Below, in pieces: positions 1 to 8,321 of a stretch of 64,000 bases of DNA. The position numbers were made by a program, and so were the translations under genes. The stretch lies in contig CACNCB010000001.1 of assembly GCA_902618695.1 (NCBI GenBank), positions 1 to 64,000 of the forward strand, read 5' to 3'. A model generated the notes under the pieces. That model did not search any database. It saw only the letters and a program-made list of their open reading frames with translations, and was not told the origin of the DNA. Source of the DNA: an uncultured Pelagibacteraceae bacterium (GTDB taxonomy: Bacteria; Pseudomonadota; Alphaproteobacteria; Pelagibacterales; Pelagibacteraceae). Numbering within the stretch: the first letter of the stretch is position 1; each line of letters starts with the position of its first letter.

Positions 1-1017
1 GAAATAGTTAAAATTAAAAACTCTTTAAAAAAAAAAACGAATCTAAATAAGTTAAATACAAAGCAAATAATAGAATTTAGTTTAGATAAAACAAATAACA
101 AGATTGATGAGTTTTCATTTCAAATATCAAATACACAAAAAATTAATTTAAAAAGAAATTTTAAAAACGATAAATTCAAAGAAGAATTATTGTTAATTAA
201 ATTAAATAAAAAAATTGTATATAAAGAAAATATAATATTGCAAAGTTTATACAAATCAGCAACTAGTGAAGATCTACCAGCAAATATTATAATTGAATTT
301 GCGAGAATTTATGGTTTTCAAGTTGATTTTCAAAGAGATATTAAAAAACGAGACAAATTTCAAATAATGTATGAATTATATTCTAATGAAAAAAATGAAA
401 CAATAGAAACGGGAGAAATACTCTTTGCAAATTTAAAGCTAAGTGGTCAAGATAATAGTTTGTATTATTTTGATAAACCTGGAAGCGAAGGCCATTATGA
501 TAAGAGTGGAAAAAGCATAAAAAAGGCTTTAATGAAAACCCCAATTAACGGAGCAAGGTTATCTTCACCATTTGGAATGAGAAAACACCCTATAGATGGT
601 TTTAATAAGATGCATAGAGGTACAGATTTTGCAGCACCAATGGGGACTCCAATAATGGCATCCGGTGATGGTGTTGTTAAAAAAGCTGGATGGTGTGGAG
701 GTGGAGGAAATTGTGTAAAAATTCGTCACAACTCTTCTTATGAGACTGTCTATGCTCATATGTCAAAATTTGCTCGAGGAATTAAAGTTGGAGTTAGAGT
801 AAAACAAGGTCAAACAATTGGATATGTTGGCTCAACAGGAAAATCAACAGGTCCTCATTTGCATTATGAGGTAATAGTTAATGGAAAAAAAATTAATTCA
901 CAAAAATTAAAACTACCATCAGGCAAGATCTTAAAAGGTAATGATAGAAAATTATTTGAAACAAATAAAATCAAACTAGATGTTCTTAAATCTGAAAAAA
1001 TAATAGGATTAAATTAA
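1..1017 (+). CDS. M23 family metallopeptidase (LytM-like), 5' end cut by window
   Basis: The frame is open from base 1, so the gene begins outside the window; an internal TTG at 190 is probably not the start. The C-terminal half is an M23 zinc endopeptidase domain that cleaves peptidoglycan cross-bridges in the periplasm. The zinc-binding HxxxD motif (HRGTD) is encoded at 613-627 and the HLH motif (GPHLHYE) around 850-870, with the GxPVxA-like segment (GTPIMASGDG) between them. All expected ligands are present, so it should be an active enzyme and not a degenerate LytM activator. The visible N-terminal part is lysine- and asparagine-rich and I do not recognise it. The end overlaps the convergent DUF4167 gene by 4 bases. 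Confidence 0.88.
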   Translation, partial: EIVKIKNSLKKKTNLNKLNTKQIIEFSLDKTNNKIDEFSFQISNTQKINLKRNFKNDKFKEELLLIKLNKKIVYKENIILQSLYKSATSEDLPANIIIEFARIYGFQVDFQRDIKKRDKFQIMYELYSNEKNETIETGEILFANLKLSGQDNSLYYFDKPGSEGHYDKSGKSIKKALMKTPINGARLSSPFGMRKHPIDGFNKMHRGTDFAAPMGTPIMASGDGVVKKAGWCGGGGNCVKIRHNSSYETVYAHMSKFARGIKVGVRVKQGQTIGYVGSTGKSTGPHLHYEVIVNGKKINSQKLKLPSGKILKGNDRKLFETNKIKLDVLKSEKIIGLN

Positions 1018-1448
1018 TTTGCTTCTACTTGGGGTTTTGTAATATTTTTTTCTTCAGTTTCATCATTTGTACTTTCAACTACAGTATTTTCAGACAAATC
1101 ATCTGGCTCACTCAAATTTTTATCAAAGCTTTTTTCTGAAACATCTTGCAATTTATCTCTTTTGTAATTTTCTCTTTCGTTTAATATTCTTGTAAAATGG
1201 TCAGCATGCTGCAAGTAATTTTCTGATAAAATTTTATCTCCATTAGAAGAAGCTTCTCTAGCTAAATCGTTATATTTCTCAATTAATTTAGGTGCATTAT
1301 GATTATTTCGGCCTGGTGATTTTCTTTTAAAATTTTCATTACTTGAAAAATTCGTGTTATATTTTTGCCTTTCACCACTCTGTTTAAAATTTCTATCATT
1401 TCTTCTAAAATTAGCCCGTCTATTGTTATTATTTCTAAATGTTACCAT
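1014..1448 (-). CDS. DUF4167 domain protein
   Basis: A 144-residue protein in three parts: an Asn/Arg-rich basic N-terminus (residues 1-50), a conserved helical core (about 52-92, with AREASSNGDKILSENYLQHA) and an acidic tail (about 100-144). The core matches the alphaproteobacterial DUF4167 family, whose members carry a similar ASSNGD..AENYLQHAEHY segment. The function is unknown; the basic N-terminus suggests nucleic-acid binding, which is inference. It lies just downstream of prmC on the same strand (10-base gap), the usual alphaproteobacterial neighbourhood prfA-prmC-DUF4167, so it is probably the last gene of that operon. Confidence 0.85.
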   Translation of the reverse strand: MVTFRNNNNRRANFRRNDRNFKQSGERQKYNTNFSSNENFKRKSPGRNNHNAPKLIEKYNDLAREASSNGDKILSENYLQHADHFTRILNERENYKRDKLQDVSEKSFDKNLSEPDDLSENTVVESTNDETEEKNITKPQVEAN

Positions 1449-1458
1449 GTTTTAATAT

Positions 1459-2301
1459 TTATATTTTTGTACTGACAATGCATCTATCATTTTTTGCGAG
1501 ATCTTTTTCAATACTGTTTATATAAAAACTTTCTTTTTCTAATAGTTTAGTTACTTTATTTTTTTGATCATAACCAATCTCTAAAATAAATTTCCCCTTC
1601 TTTTTAATCAGTTCAGATGATTTTTTAACTACTTTTCTGATTTCTGATAAACCGTCTAATCCACCATTCAGAGCTGTATTTGGCTCAAATTTAGCTACAT
1701 CATCTTCCAAATATTTAATACGATAATTACTAATATAAGGAGGATTAGATACAATTAAATCATATTTGCCAAAATTGAATTTGTCAACATTTGTTTTAAA
1801 CAACTTTAGCCTATTAGTTAAATTTAGCTTAACCGCATTTATTTTTGTTATATTAATGCATTCTTTGCTTATATCTATACCGGTTCCAAAAAAATTTTTT
1901 TTTTCTTTCAAAATGGTTAATAAAATACATCCTGATCCAATTCCAATATCTAAAAGATTTAATTTATTTTTATATTTTGTTAAGTTCAATACTTTTTCAA
2001 TAATTAACTCCGTATCTGGACGGGGTATTAAAGTTTCTTTTGATAGTTTAAATTCATTATTCCAAAAAAACTTTTTATTTGTTATATAGGCTATTGGTTT
2101 TCCTTTAGATCTCTTGTAAATTAAATCTTTAAACTTCTTTAAGTCTAATTCATTTAGAATTTTATTCGAATTCAGTAAAATATACTTCCTATCCCTTTTA
2201 ATAATTTTCGACATCAAAATTTCTGAGTCTAAACTTGCAGAGGGAATAAATTTATTTTTTAAAATTTTTGTACCTTGAATTATTGCTTCTTGAATATTCA
2301 T
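1459..2301 (-). CDS. prmC: Peptide chain release factor N5-glutamine methyltransferase
   Basis: PrmC (HemK) methylates the glutamine of the GGQ motif in release factors, using S-adenosylmethionine, in the cytosol. The 280-residue protein has the SAM-binding motif LDIGIGSGCI at 117-126 and the N5-glutamine methyltransferase signature NPPY at 186-189, plus the family IPRPDTE segment at 92-98. Length is normal. Its start codon directly follows the stop of prfA with no spacer, so enzyme and substrate are translated from one message. Confidence 0.95.
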   Translation of the reverse strand: MNIQEAIIQGTKILKNKFIPSASLDSEILMSKIIKRDRKYILLNSNKILNELDLKKFKDLIYKRSKGKPIAYITNKKFFWNNEFKLSKETLIPRPDTELIIEKVLNLTKYKNKLNLLDIGIGSGCILLTILKEKKNFFGTGIDISKECINITKINAVKLNLTNRLKLFKTNVDKFNFGKYDLIVSNPPYISNYRIKYLEDDVAKFEPNTALNGGLDGLSEIRKVVKKSSELIKKKGKFILEIGYDQKNKVTKLLEKESFYINSIEKDLAKNDRCIVSTKI

Positions 2302-3375
2302 TTATTTCAAATTATTTAAACTTTGTTCCTGGGCTTGTAATGTAAGAGACTCGATCATTTCGTCAAATGCCTCTCCTTCTAGAAATTCATCCAACTTATG
2401 AAGTGTCATGTTTATTCTATGATCTGTAACTCTTCCTTGTGGAAAATTATATGTTCTAATCCTTTCGGATCTATCTCCAGTACCAATTTTTGTTTTACGA
2501 TCTTGTGATCTCTCTTGATCAATTCTAGATCTTTCTAATTCATAAAGACGAGCTCTTAAAATTTTCATTCCTTTAGCTTTGTTTTTATGCTGAGATTTTT
2601 CATCTTGCTGCGAAACCGATAAACCTGTAGGGATATGAGTAATTCTAACTGCACTATCTGTTGTGTTAACAGATTGTCCGCCTGGACCTCCTGCCCTAAA
2701 TACATCAATTCTTAAATCAGCATCATTTATTTTCAAATCTATCTCCTCTGCTTCAGGTAAAACAGCTACTGTAGCTGCTGAAGTATGAACTCTGCCTTGG
2801 GTTTCTGTATCTGGTACTCTTTGAACTCTGTGAACTCCACTCTCATATTTAAGAGTAGAATATATGTTGCTTCCTCTAATTGAAGCTATAACTTCTTTTA
2901 AGCCACCTGCATCACTTCTTGAGATAGAAATCAACTCTAATATCCATTTTTTTTTGTGACTAACTTTTTCATACATTTTAAATAAATCTGATGCAAATAA
3001 GCTTGCCTCTAAACCACCTGTTCCAGCTCTAATTTCAATAATTGCATTTTTTTTATCAGCTTCATCTTTTGGCAATAAAAATAACTTTAATTTTTTTTCA
3101 CTAAATTCGTGTTGAGATTTTAAGTCTATCAATTCTGTCTCAGCCATTTTTTTTAGTTCATCATCTGAAGATTGATCCTCTAAAATTTTCTCTAATTCTT
3201 TTTTATCATTTTCAAAAGATATATACTTTTTAGCAATATTTATGATTTCATTTATATCCGAATACTCCTTGGATTTTTCTGCAAATAATTTTTTATCTAA
3301 CTCTCCAGAGGAAAGTTCTCTTTCTAAAGTTGAATGCTTAAAAATTAATTCTTCGATTGTATTTTTTGGTATCAT
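2302..3375 (-). CDS. prfA: Peptide chain release factor 1 (RF1)
   Basis: RF1 recognises UAA and UAG and releases the finished peptide on the ribosome. The protein (357 residues) has the GGQ hydrolysis motif at 232-234 ([10 protein letters not shown]) and the codon-recognition tripeptide at 188-190, which reads PDT where Escherichia coli has PAT; the flanking residues ([15 protein letters not shown]) are standard RF1. RF2 would show SPF here, so the RF1 call is firm. It lies 4 bases after ispG and is followed without a gap by prmC. Confidence 0.96.
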   Translation of the reverse strand: MIPKNTIEELIFKHSTLERELSSGELDKKLFAEKSKEYSDINEIINIAKKYISFENDKKELEKILEDQSSDDELKKMAETELIDLKSQHEFSEKKLKLFLLPKDEADKKNAIIEIRAGTGGLEASLFASDLFKMYEKVSHKKKWILELISISRSDAGGLKEVIASIRGSNIYSTLKYESGVHRVQRVPDTETQGRVHTSAATVAVLPEAEEIDLKINDADLRIDVFRAGGPGGQSVNTTDSAVRITHIPTGLSVSQQDEKSQHKNKAKGMKILRARLYELERSRIDQERSQDRKTKIGTGDRSERIRTYNFPQGRVTDHRINMTLHKLDEFLEGEAFDEMIESLTLQAQEQSLNNLK

Positions 3376-3379
3376 TAAC

Positions 3380-4477
3380 TTATTTTTTTTCTATCTCTGC
3401 AGCTTTTTTTTCAACCTCTAAAACAACTTTATTTATGATTTCACTTGTTAAAACTTTTTCGCTTTGAACGCCTGATAGATAAAGCATATTACTTCCTTTT
3501 CCACCGCCTGTTATGCCGATGTCAGTCATTGCTGCTTCGCCTGGACCATTAACAACACAACCGATAATAGAGAGTGTAATTGGTGTTTTTATATGGGATA
3601 ATTTGTCCTCTAATATTTTTACAGTGTCAATAACTTGGAAAGCTTGTCTTGCACATGAAGGGCAAGATATTATTTTGACACCTCTGTTTCTTAATCCTAA
3701 AGATTTTAATATTTCATTTGCAATTTGCACTTCTTTCACAGGGTCATCTGATAGAGATACCCTGATAGTATCACCTATACCTTCCAAAAGAAGTGATCCA
3801 AGTCCAATCGCAGACTTAATGCTACCAGAAACAAAACTTCCTGCTTCAGTAATTCCTAAATGCAATGGGTAATCTATTGCTTTAGAAAGTTGTCTATAGG
3901 CAGCAATAGATAAAAAAACATCTGAGGATTTAACACTAACTTTAAAATTAAAAAAATTTTGATCCTCTAAAATATTTATATTTCGTAAAGCACTATCTAC
4001 TAATGCTTCTGGGCATGGTTCTTTAAACTTTTCTAATATATCTTTTTCTAAGGATCCAGCGTTTACACCTATTCTAATAGAACAATCATTATCTTTAGCA
4101 GCTTTTAAAACATCATGTATTTTATTTTTATCACCAATATTGCCTGGATTTATTCTTAAACACTTAGCGCCGTTTTCTGCAGCCTCAATAGCTCTTTTAT
4201 AATGAAAGTGAATATCAGCGATTATAGGAATCTGAACGTTTTTAGCAATTTCTTTTAATGATTTTGTAGAGTCTTCATCTGGACAAGATACTCTTACAAT
4301 ATCTGCACCTTCCCTATGAATATCTTCAATTTGCTTTATTGTTGCTGACACATCAGTTGTTAATGTATTAGTCATGGATTGAACTGAAATTGGATTATCC
4401 CCTCCAATCTTAACATCACCTACATTAATTACTTTAGTTTTTTTTCTATTTATATTTCTAAAAGGCCTCAAGCTCAT
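3380..4477 (-). CDS. ispG: 4-hydroxy-3-methylbut-2-en-1-yl diphosphate synthase
   Basis: IspG (GcpE) carries out the penultimate step of the non-mevalonate isoprenoid pathway, reducing methylerythritol cyclodiphosphate to HMBPP with a [4Fe-4S] cluster. The 365-residue protein has the cluster cysteines in SCPSCARQ (Cys272, Cys275) and [10 protein letters not shown] (Cys307), with the catalytic glutamate in the last motif (Glu314). The N-terminal TIM-barrel part shows SVQSMTNT. Length is normal for the short bacterial form. It sits 4 bases from both lysC and prfA, so lysC-ispG-prfA-prmC is probably one operon. Confidence 0.96.
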   Translation of the reverse strand: MSLRPFRNINRKKTKVINVGDVKIGGDNPISVQSMTNTLTTDVSATIKQIEDIHREGADIVRVSCPDEDSTKSLKEIAKNVQIPIIADIHFHYKRAIEAAENGAKCLRINPGNIGDKNKIHDVLKAAKDNDCSIRIGVNAGSLEKDILEKFKEPCPEALVDSALRNINILEDQNFFNFKVSVKSSDVFLSIAAYRQLSKAIDYPLHLGITEAGSFVSGSIKSAIGLGSLLLEGIGDTIRVSLSDDPVKEVQIANEILKSLGLRNRGVKIISCPSCARQAFQVIDTVKILEDKLSHIKTPITLSIIGCVVNGPGEAAMTDIGITGGGKGSNMLYLSGVQSEKVLTSEIINKVVLEVEKKAAEIEKK

Positions 4478-4481
4478 AAAA

Positions 4482-5693
4482 TTAGTCTATTTTAAATTCT
4501 TTGTGTAAGACTGCTATAGCTTTTTTAACATTCTTAGAGGAAATGAGCACTGAAATTTTTATTTCAGAAGTAGAAATAACAAGTATATTTATTTTTTTTG
4601 AGGCTAATGCTTGAAACATCCTATAGGTTATTCCAGGTGTAGTAATCATTCCAACCCCAATAATAGAAACTTTTGATAAATCTTTATCAAAAGATAATTT
4701 TTTATATGATATAGACTTATTTTTTTTTATTAATCTTTCAGTTTTTTTCAAATCATCAGACTTAATTGTAAATGTTAAATCTGTTTCTTTGCCATTTTGA
4801 GAAATATTCTGAACAACCATGTCAACATTTATTAAATTCTTTGATAGTGGTCTAAAAATTGATGCAGCTACTCCAGGTCTATCCTTAACTCCTACAATAG
4901 TAATTTTTGCATCATTTTTTGTTGATGAAATTCCAGTTATAATCTGATTGCTAAAAATCTTTTTAGAACCAGTTATTAAAGTTCCACTTTTAGAAACAAA
5001 AGAAGATTTAACTTTAATATCAATTTTATTTAGCTTAGCATCCTGAACAGATGTAGGCTGCATTACTTTTGAACCAAGGGATGCCATTTCTAACATCTCA
5101 TCATAAAAAATTTTTTTAATTTTTTTTGCTTTTTTGTACTGTCTTGGATCTGTAGTATAAACTCCATCTACATCAGTATAAATTATACATTCATCAGCTT
5201 TAATAAATTTCGCAAGCATAATTGCTGTTGCATCAGATCCACTTCTTCCAATTGTCGTGATTCTAAAATAAGTGCTCACACCTTGAAAACCTGTGATTAC
5301 AGGTATTCCACCTGAATTTATATATTTATTTAGTTCGATAATACCTACTGAACTAATTCTCGCACTTGAGTGAGGACCATCTGTTAAAATAGGCAATTGC
5401 CATGATGTCCAAGATCTTGATTTGAACCCACTATGTTTTAGTCTACCAGCAATAAGTGCACATGATGCTTGTTCTCCAGTAGAAACTAATGCGTCATATT
5501 CTGCTCTATCAAAATTACTACTAATTTGTTTAGATTTATTTACTAATTCATTTGTCACACCACTCATTGCTGATGAGACAACTACTACTTTATTTTTTTT
5601 CTTTTTGTAAAAAGCAATAATTTTGCATACCTTTTTAATTCTATCTATAGTTCCTACAGATGTTCCACCAAATTTTAATACGATAGTTTTCAT
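4482..5693 (-). CDS. lysC: Aspartate kinase
   Basis: Aspartate kinase phosphorylates L-aspartate and starts the lysine, methionine and threonine pathways. The 403-residue protein begins with the nucleotide-binding KFGGTSVG motif (7-14), and carries [17 protein letters not shown] and GRSGSDATA in the catalytic domain. Two ACT regulatory domains follow (about 264-403), where lysine or threonine feedback would act. It is a single-function enzyme with no homoserine dehydrogenase fused. The gene is first in the minus-strand run lysC-ispG-prfA-prmC and diverges from ubiG across 75 bases. I see no lysine riboswitch in that gap. Confidence 0.95.
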   Translation of the reverse strand: MKTIVLKFGGTSVGTIDRIKKVCKIIAFYKKKKNKVVVVSSAMSGVTNELVNKSKQISSNFDRAEYDALVSTGEQASCALIAGRLKHSGFKSRSWTSWQLPILTDGPHSSARISSVGIIELNKYINSGGIPVITGFQGVSTYFRITTIGRSGSDATAIMLAKFIKADECIIYTDVDGVYTTDPRQYKKAKKIKKIFYDEMLEMASLGSKVMQPTSVQDAKLNKIDIKVKSSFVSKSGTLITGSKKIFSNQIITGISSTKNDAKITIVGVKDRPGVAASIFRPLSKNLINVDMVVQNISQNGKETDLTFTIKSDDLKKTERLIKKNKSISYKKLSFDKDLSKVSIIGVGMITTPGITYRMFQALASKKINILVISTSEIKISVLISSKNVKKAIAVLHKEFKID

Positions 5694-5768
5694 GCTAGCT
5701 TTAATTATTAATTTTTAATAAATAATGGATAAAATACATCTAAATTATTATGTCAACTATTTATCACA

Positions 5769-6491
5769 ATGACTAGCGTAAATAAAAAAGAAATAGATAA
5801 ATTTTCTAAAATGGCCGATGAATGGTGGGATCCAGAAGGTAAATTCAAACCACTTCATAAATTTAATCCAACAAGAATAAAATACATCAAAGAAAGTATT
5901 GTTAATAATTTCAAATTAAAAAATAAAATTAAACCTTTATCAGGATTAAATATTTTAGATATTGGATGTGGTGGAGGATTATTATCCGAACCAATGTCAA
6001 GAATGGGAGCAAATGTAACAGGTATTGATGCATCCAATAAAAATATAAAAATTGCAAAACTTCATTCCAAAAAAAATAGACTAAAAATTAATTATTCATG
6101 TTCGTCACCTGAAAAACTTAAAATTACAAAAAAATTCGATGTAATTTTAAATATGGAAATTGTTGAACATGTAGAGGATATAGATTTTTTTTTAAAGTCT
6201 TGCTCAAAACTTTTAAAAAAAAATGGACTGATGTTTGTTGCAACAATTAATAAAACATTAAAATCTTATATTTTTGCAATTATTGGAGCAGAGTACGTTT
6301 TGAGATGGCTCCCAATTGGAACACACGAATGGGAAAAATTTGTTAAACCTGAGGATCTCAAAAAAATTTTGATTAAATATGATTTGTCTCTCAGTAAATT
6401 AGATGGTATGAATTTTAATATACTTAAGGATGAATGGGATATTTCTAAAGACTTATCTGTAAACTATATTGCAAAGTTTATTAAAAACTAA
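5769..6491 (+). CDS. ubiG: Ubiquinone biosynthesis O-methyltransferase
   Basis: UbiG performs both O-methylations of ubiquinone synthesis. The 240-residue protein has the class I SAM motif LDIGCGGG (63-70), the family N-terminus with KMADEWWDPEGKFKPLHKFNP, and the downstream ATINKT and IGTHEWEKFVKPED segments found in UbiG/Coq3. It starts 75 bases from the divergent lysC and ends overlapping the convergent DUF1178 gene by 4 bases. lysC-ubiG is a common alphaproteobacterial neighbour pair. Confidence 0.94.
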   Translation: MTSVNKKEIDKFSKMADEWWDPEGKFKPLHKFNPTRIKYIKESIVNNFKLKNKIKPLSGLNILDIGCGGGLLSEPMSRMGANVTGIDASNKNIKIAKLHSKKNRLKINYSCSSPEKLKITKKFDVILNMEIVEHVEDIDFFLKSCSKLLKKNGLMFVATINKTLKSYIFAIIGAEYVLRWLPIGTHEWEKFVKPEDLKKILIKYDLSLSKLDGMNFNILKDEWDISKDLSVNYIAKFIKN

Positions 6492-6916
6492 TTTTCTTTT
6501 TCATCTATCCAAGGGATCATTTGAGCATCTATACCTTCTTCTTTTAATTCTTTTAAATCCTCCTTTGACGCACTTCCATAAATACCCTTTGATTTTTTTT
6601 TTCCATTATAATGAATTGATCTTGCCTCATAAGCAAAATTATCACCAACATAATTAAAATTATCTTTAATAAATTTTTGATAATTTTTTATAGTTTTTTT
6701 AACTTTATTATATTTTTCTAAGTCTATTTTTTCAAAAGTTTTTGATTTATGACTTATTAACTGAGGTGCCATAACTGTTTTTTCAACTTTTACTGAATTG
6801 CAATTATGGCAACTCAGAAGTTTTTTCTTTTTTAATCTTTCATACTCGTTTGAAGATGCGAACCAACTATCAAACTTTAAATTACATTCTTTACAAAAAA
6901 GTTTATATTTAATCAT
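6488..6916 (-). CDS. DUF1178 family zinc-ribbon protein
   Basis: A 142-residue protein whose N-terminus has two CxxC pairs (Cys8/Cys11 and Cys36/Cys39), with FDSWFASSNEYERL between them and KVEKTVMAPQL after; this is the DUF1178 signature. A zinc ribbon is the likely fold. The function is unknown. It lies 38 bases downstream of argJ on the same strand, as in other alphaproteobacteria, and is probably co-transcribed with it. Confidence 0.88.
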   Translation of the reverse strand: MIKYKLFCKECNLKFDSWFASSNEYERLKKKKLLSCHNCNSVKVEKTVMAPQLISHKSKTFEKIDLEKYNKVKKTIKNYQKFIKDNFNYVGDNFAYEARSIHYNGKKKSKGIYGSASKEDLKELKEEGIDAQMIPWIDEKEN

Positions 6917-6954
6917 GATTATAAATTAAGCATACAATTTAGATTTTCAATAAG

Positions 6955-8256
6955 TTAACTTCTGTAATCTGCGTTAATTTCAATATATTTTTTCGTTAAA
7001 TCCATTGTATAAGCAGTGAAGTGTTTGTTTCCTGTAAAGATTTCTATATTTATCTCTATATTTTCAGATTTCATGTAGTTTGCTGTTTGCTTTTCATCGT
7101 AACTTTGATTTAATTTTCCGCCCTCTACAATTGGTATACTTCCAAACTTGATTAATAATTTTTTTAGATTAATTTTAGGCCCTGCTTTGCCAATTGCCAT
7201 TATAACTCGTCCCCAATTTGGATCTTCTCCAGCAATCGCAGTTTTTACTAATGGAGAGTTTGCTACTGAAAAAGCAATTTTTTTTGCATCTATCTCATTT
7301 TTACACTTAGTAACATTTATTGTTATAAATTTTGATGCTCCTTCACCATCTGAAACAACTCTTTTAGCAAGATTTAAAAGAACATTATTTAGAGCTTTAT
7401 CAAAATTTTTAATTTTATTTTCATTTATACTTTTCACTTGGTAATTTTTTACTTCATTAGTTGCAAAAATAATTGCCATATCATTTGTGCTGGTATCCCC
7501 GTCACAAGAAATAGCGTTAAATGTATTAGTTATATTTTTTTTTAATAACTTTCCTAAAATATCATTAGATAAAGTTGCATCTGTAAATATATATGCAAGT
7601 GTAGTAGCCATATTTGGATGTATCATTCCTGATCCTTTGGCTATTCCATATATTTTTACTTTTTCACTTCCTATGTGACATTCCTCCATAGCTAATTTTG
7701 GCTTCGTATCTGTAGTCATGATCGCAAGTGCTGCCTTCATCCAAATAAATTTATTTTGGGTATAACGAATTTTTTTTATTAAATTTGAAATATTATTAGA
7801 AATTTTTTCATATGGAAAAATTTCTCCAATAGTACCAGTACAACCAAAAATTATATTTTTTGGTGAAATTTTTTTAGGTATTTCTTCATCTTCTTTTTGT
7901 TTTTGACTAAGCTTATTTGAAGTTAATTCAGCGATTTTTTTTAAGCTCTCATAACCTTGTTTTCCAGTAAAAGCGTTAGCATTTCTAGTATTTATAATTA
8001 ATGAAAATATTTTTTTTGGCTTTTGATTTAAGTTCCATTTTATATTTTCAGATACTATTTTTGATTGGGTATAAGCAGAGGCATAATTTGCACCCTCTCT
8101 AAAATAAAACATTGTTAAATCATCTCTTATATTTTTATATAAATTCGCTGAAACAACTGAAATTGAGAGACCATCAAGGTGATCCAGGTCTTGAAAGTCA
8201 ATCATTTTGGTATTTTTTGATTTTGATGTTAAAAAGTTTGTTAAATTAATTCCCAT
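6955..8256 (-). CDS. argJ: Bifunctional ornithine acetyltransferase / N-acetylglutamate synthase
   Basis: ArgJ moves the acetyl group from N-acetylornithine to glutamate, recycling it in arginine synthesis. The 433-residue precursor cleaves itself before a threonine; here the site is MATTL with the cleavage threonine at 218 (in HPNMATTLAYIF). The oxyanion-hole segment CTGTIGE is at 139-145. The C-terminal segment has EDPNWGRV. Length and both motifs are normal, so it should self-process into two chains. It diverges from secA across 65 bases and precedes DUF1178. Other arginine genes (argD, argF, argB) are scattered in this window. Confidence 0.95.
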   Translation of the reverse strand: MGINLTNFLTSKSKNTKMIDFQDLDHLDGLSISVVSANLYKNIRDDLTMFYFREGANYASAYTQSKIVSENIKWNLNQKPKKIFSLIINTRNANAFTGKQGYESLKKIAELTSNKLSQKQKEDEEIPKKISPKNIIFGCTGTIGEIFPYEKISNNISNLIKKIRYTQNKFIWMKAALAIMTTDTKPKLAMEECHIGSEKVKIYGIAKGSGMIHPNMATTLAYIFTDATLSNDILGKLLKKNITNTFNAISCDGDTSTNDMAIIFATNEVKNYQVKSINENKIKNFDKALNNVLLNLAKRVVSDGEGASKFITINVTKCKNEIDAKKIAFSVANSPLVKTAIAGEDPNWGRVIMAIGKAGPKINLKKLLIKFGSIPIVEGGKLNQSYDEKQTANYMKSENIEINIEIFTGNKHFTAYTMDLTKKYIEINADYRS

Positions 8257-8321
8257 ATTGTTTAAATATTTTATTTAATACATATATAAAACATTATAAT
8301 TAAAGAATAAATTAAATACAC

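Noticed and set aside
5694-5768. Lysine riboswitch upstream of lysC
   Set aside because: The gap is only 75 AT-rich bases and lacks the L-box helices; no leader fits.
5752-5770. DnaA box-like TTTATCACA before ubiG
   Set aside because: A single imperfect match without neighbours, and no origin genes nearby.
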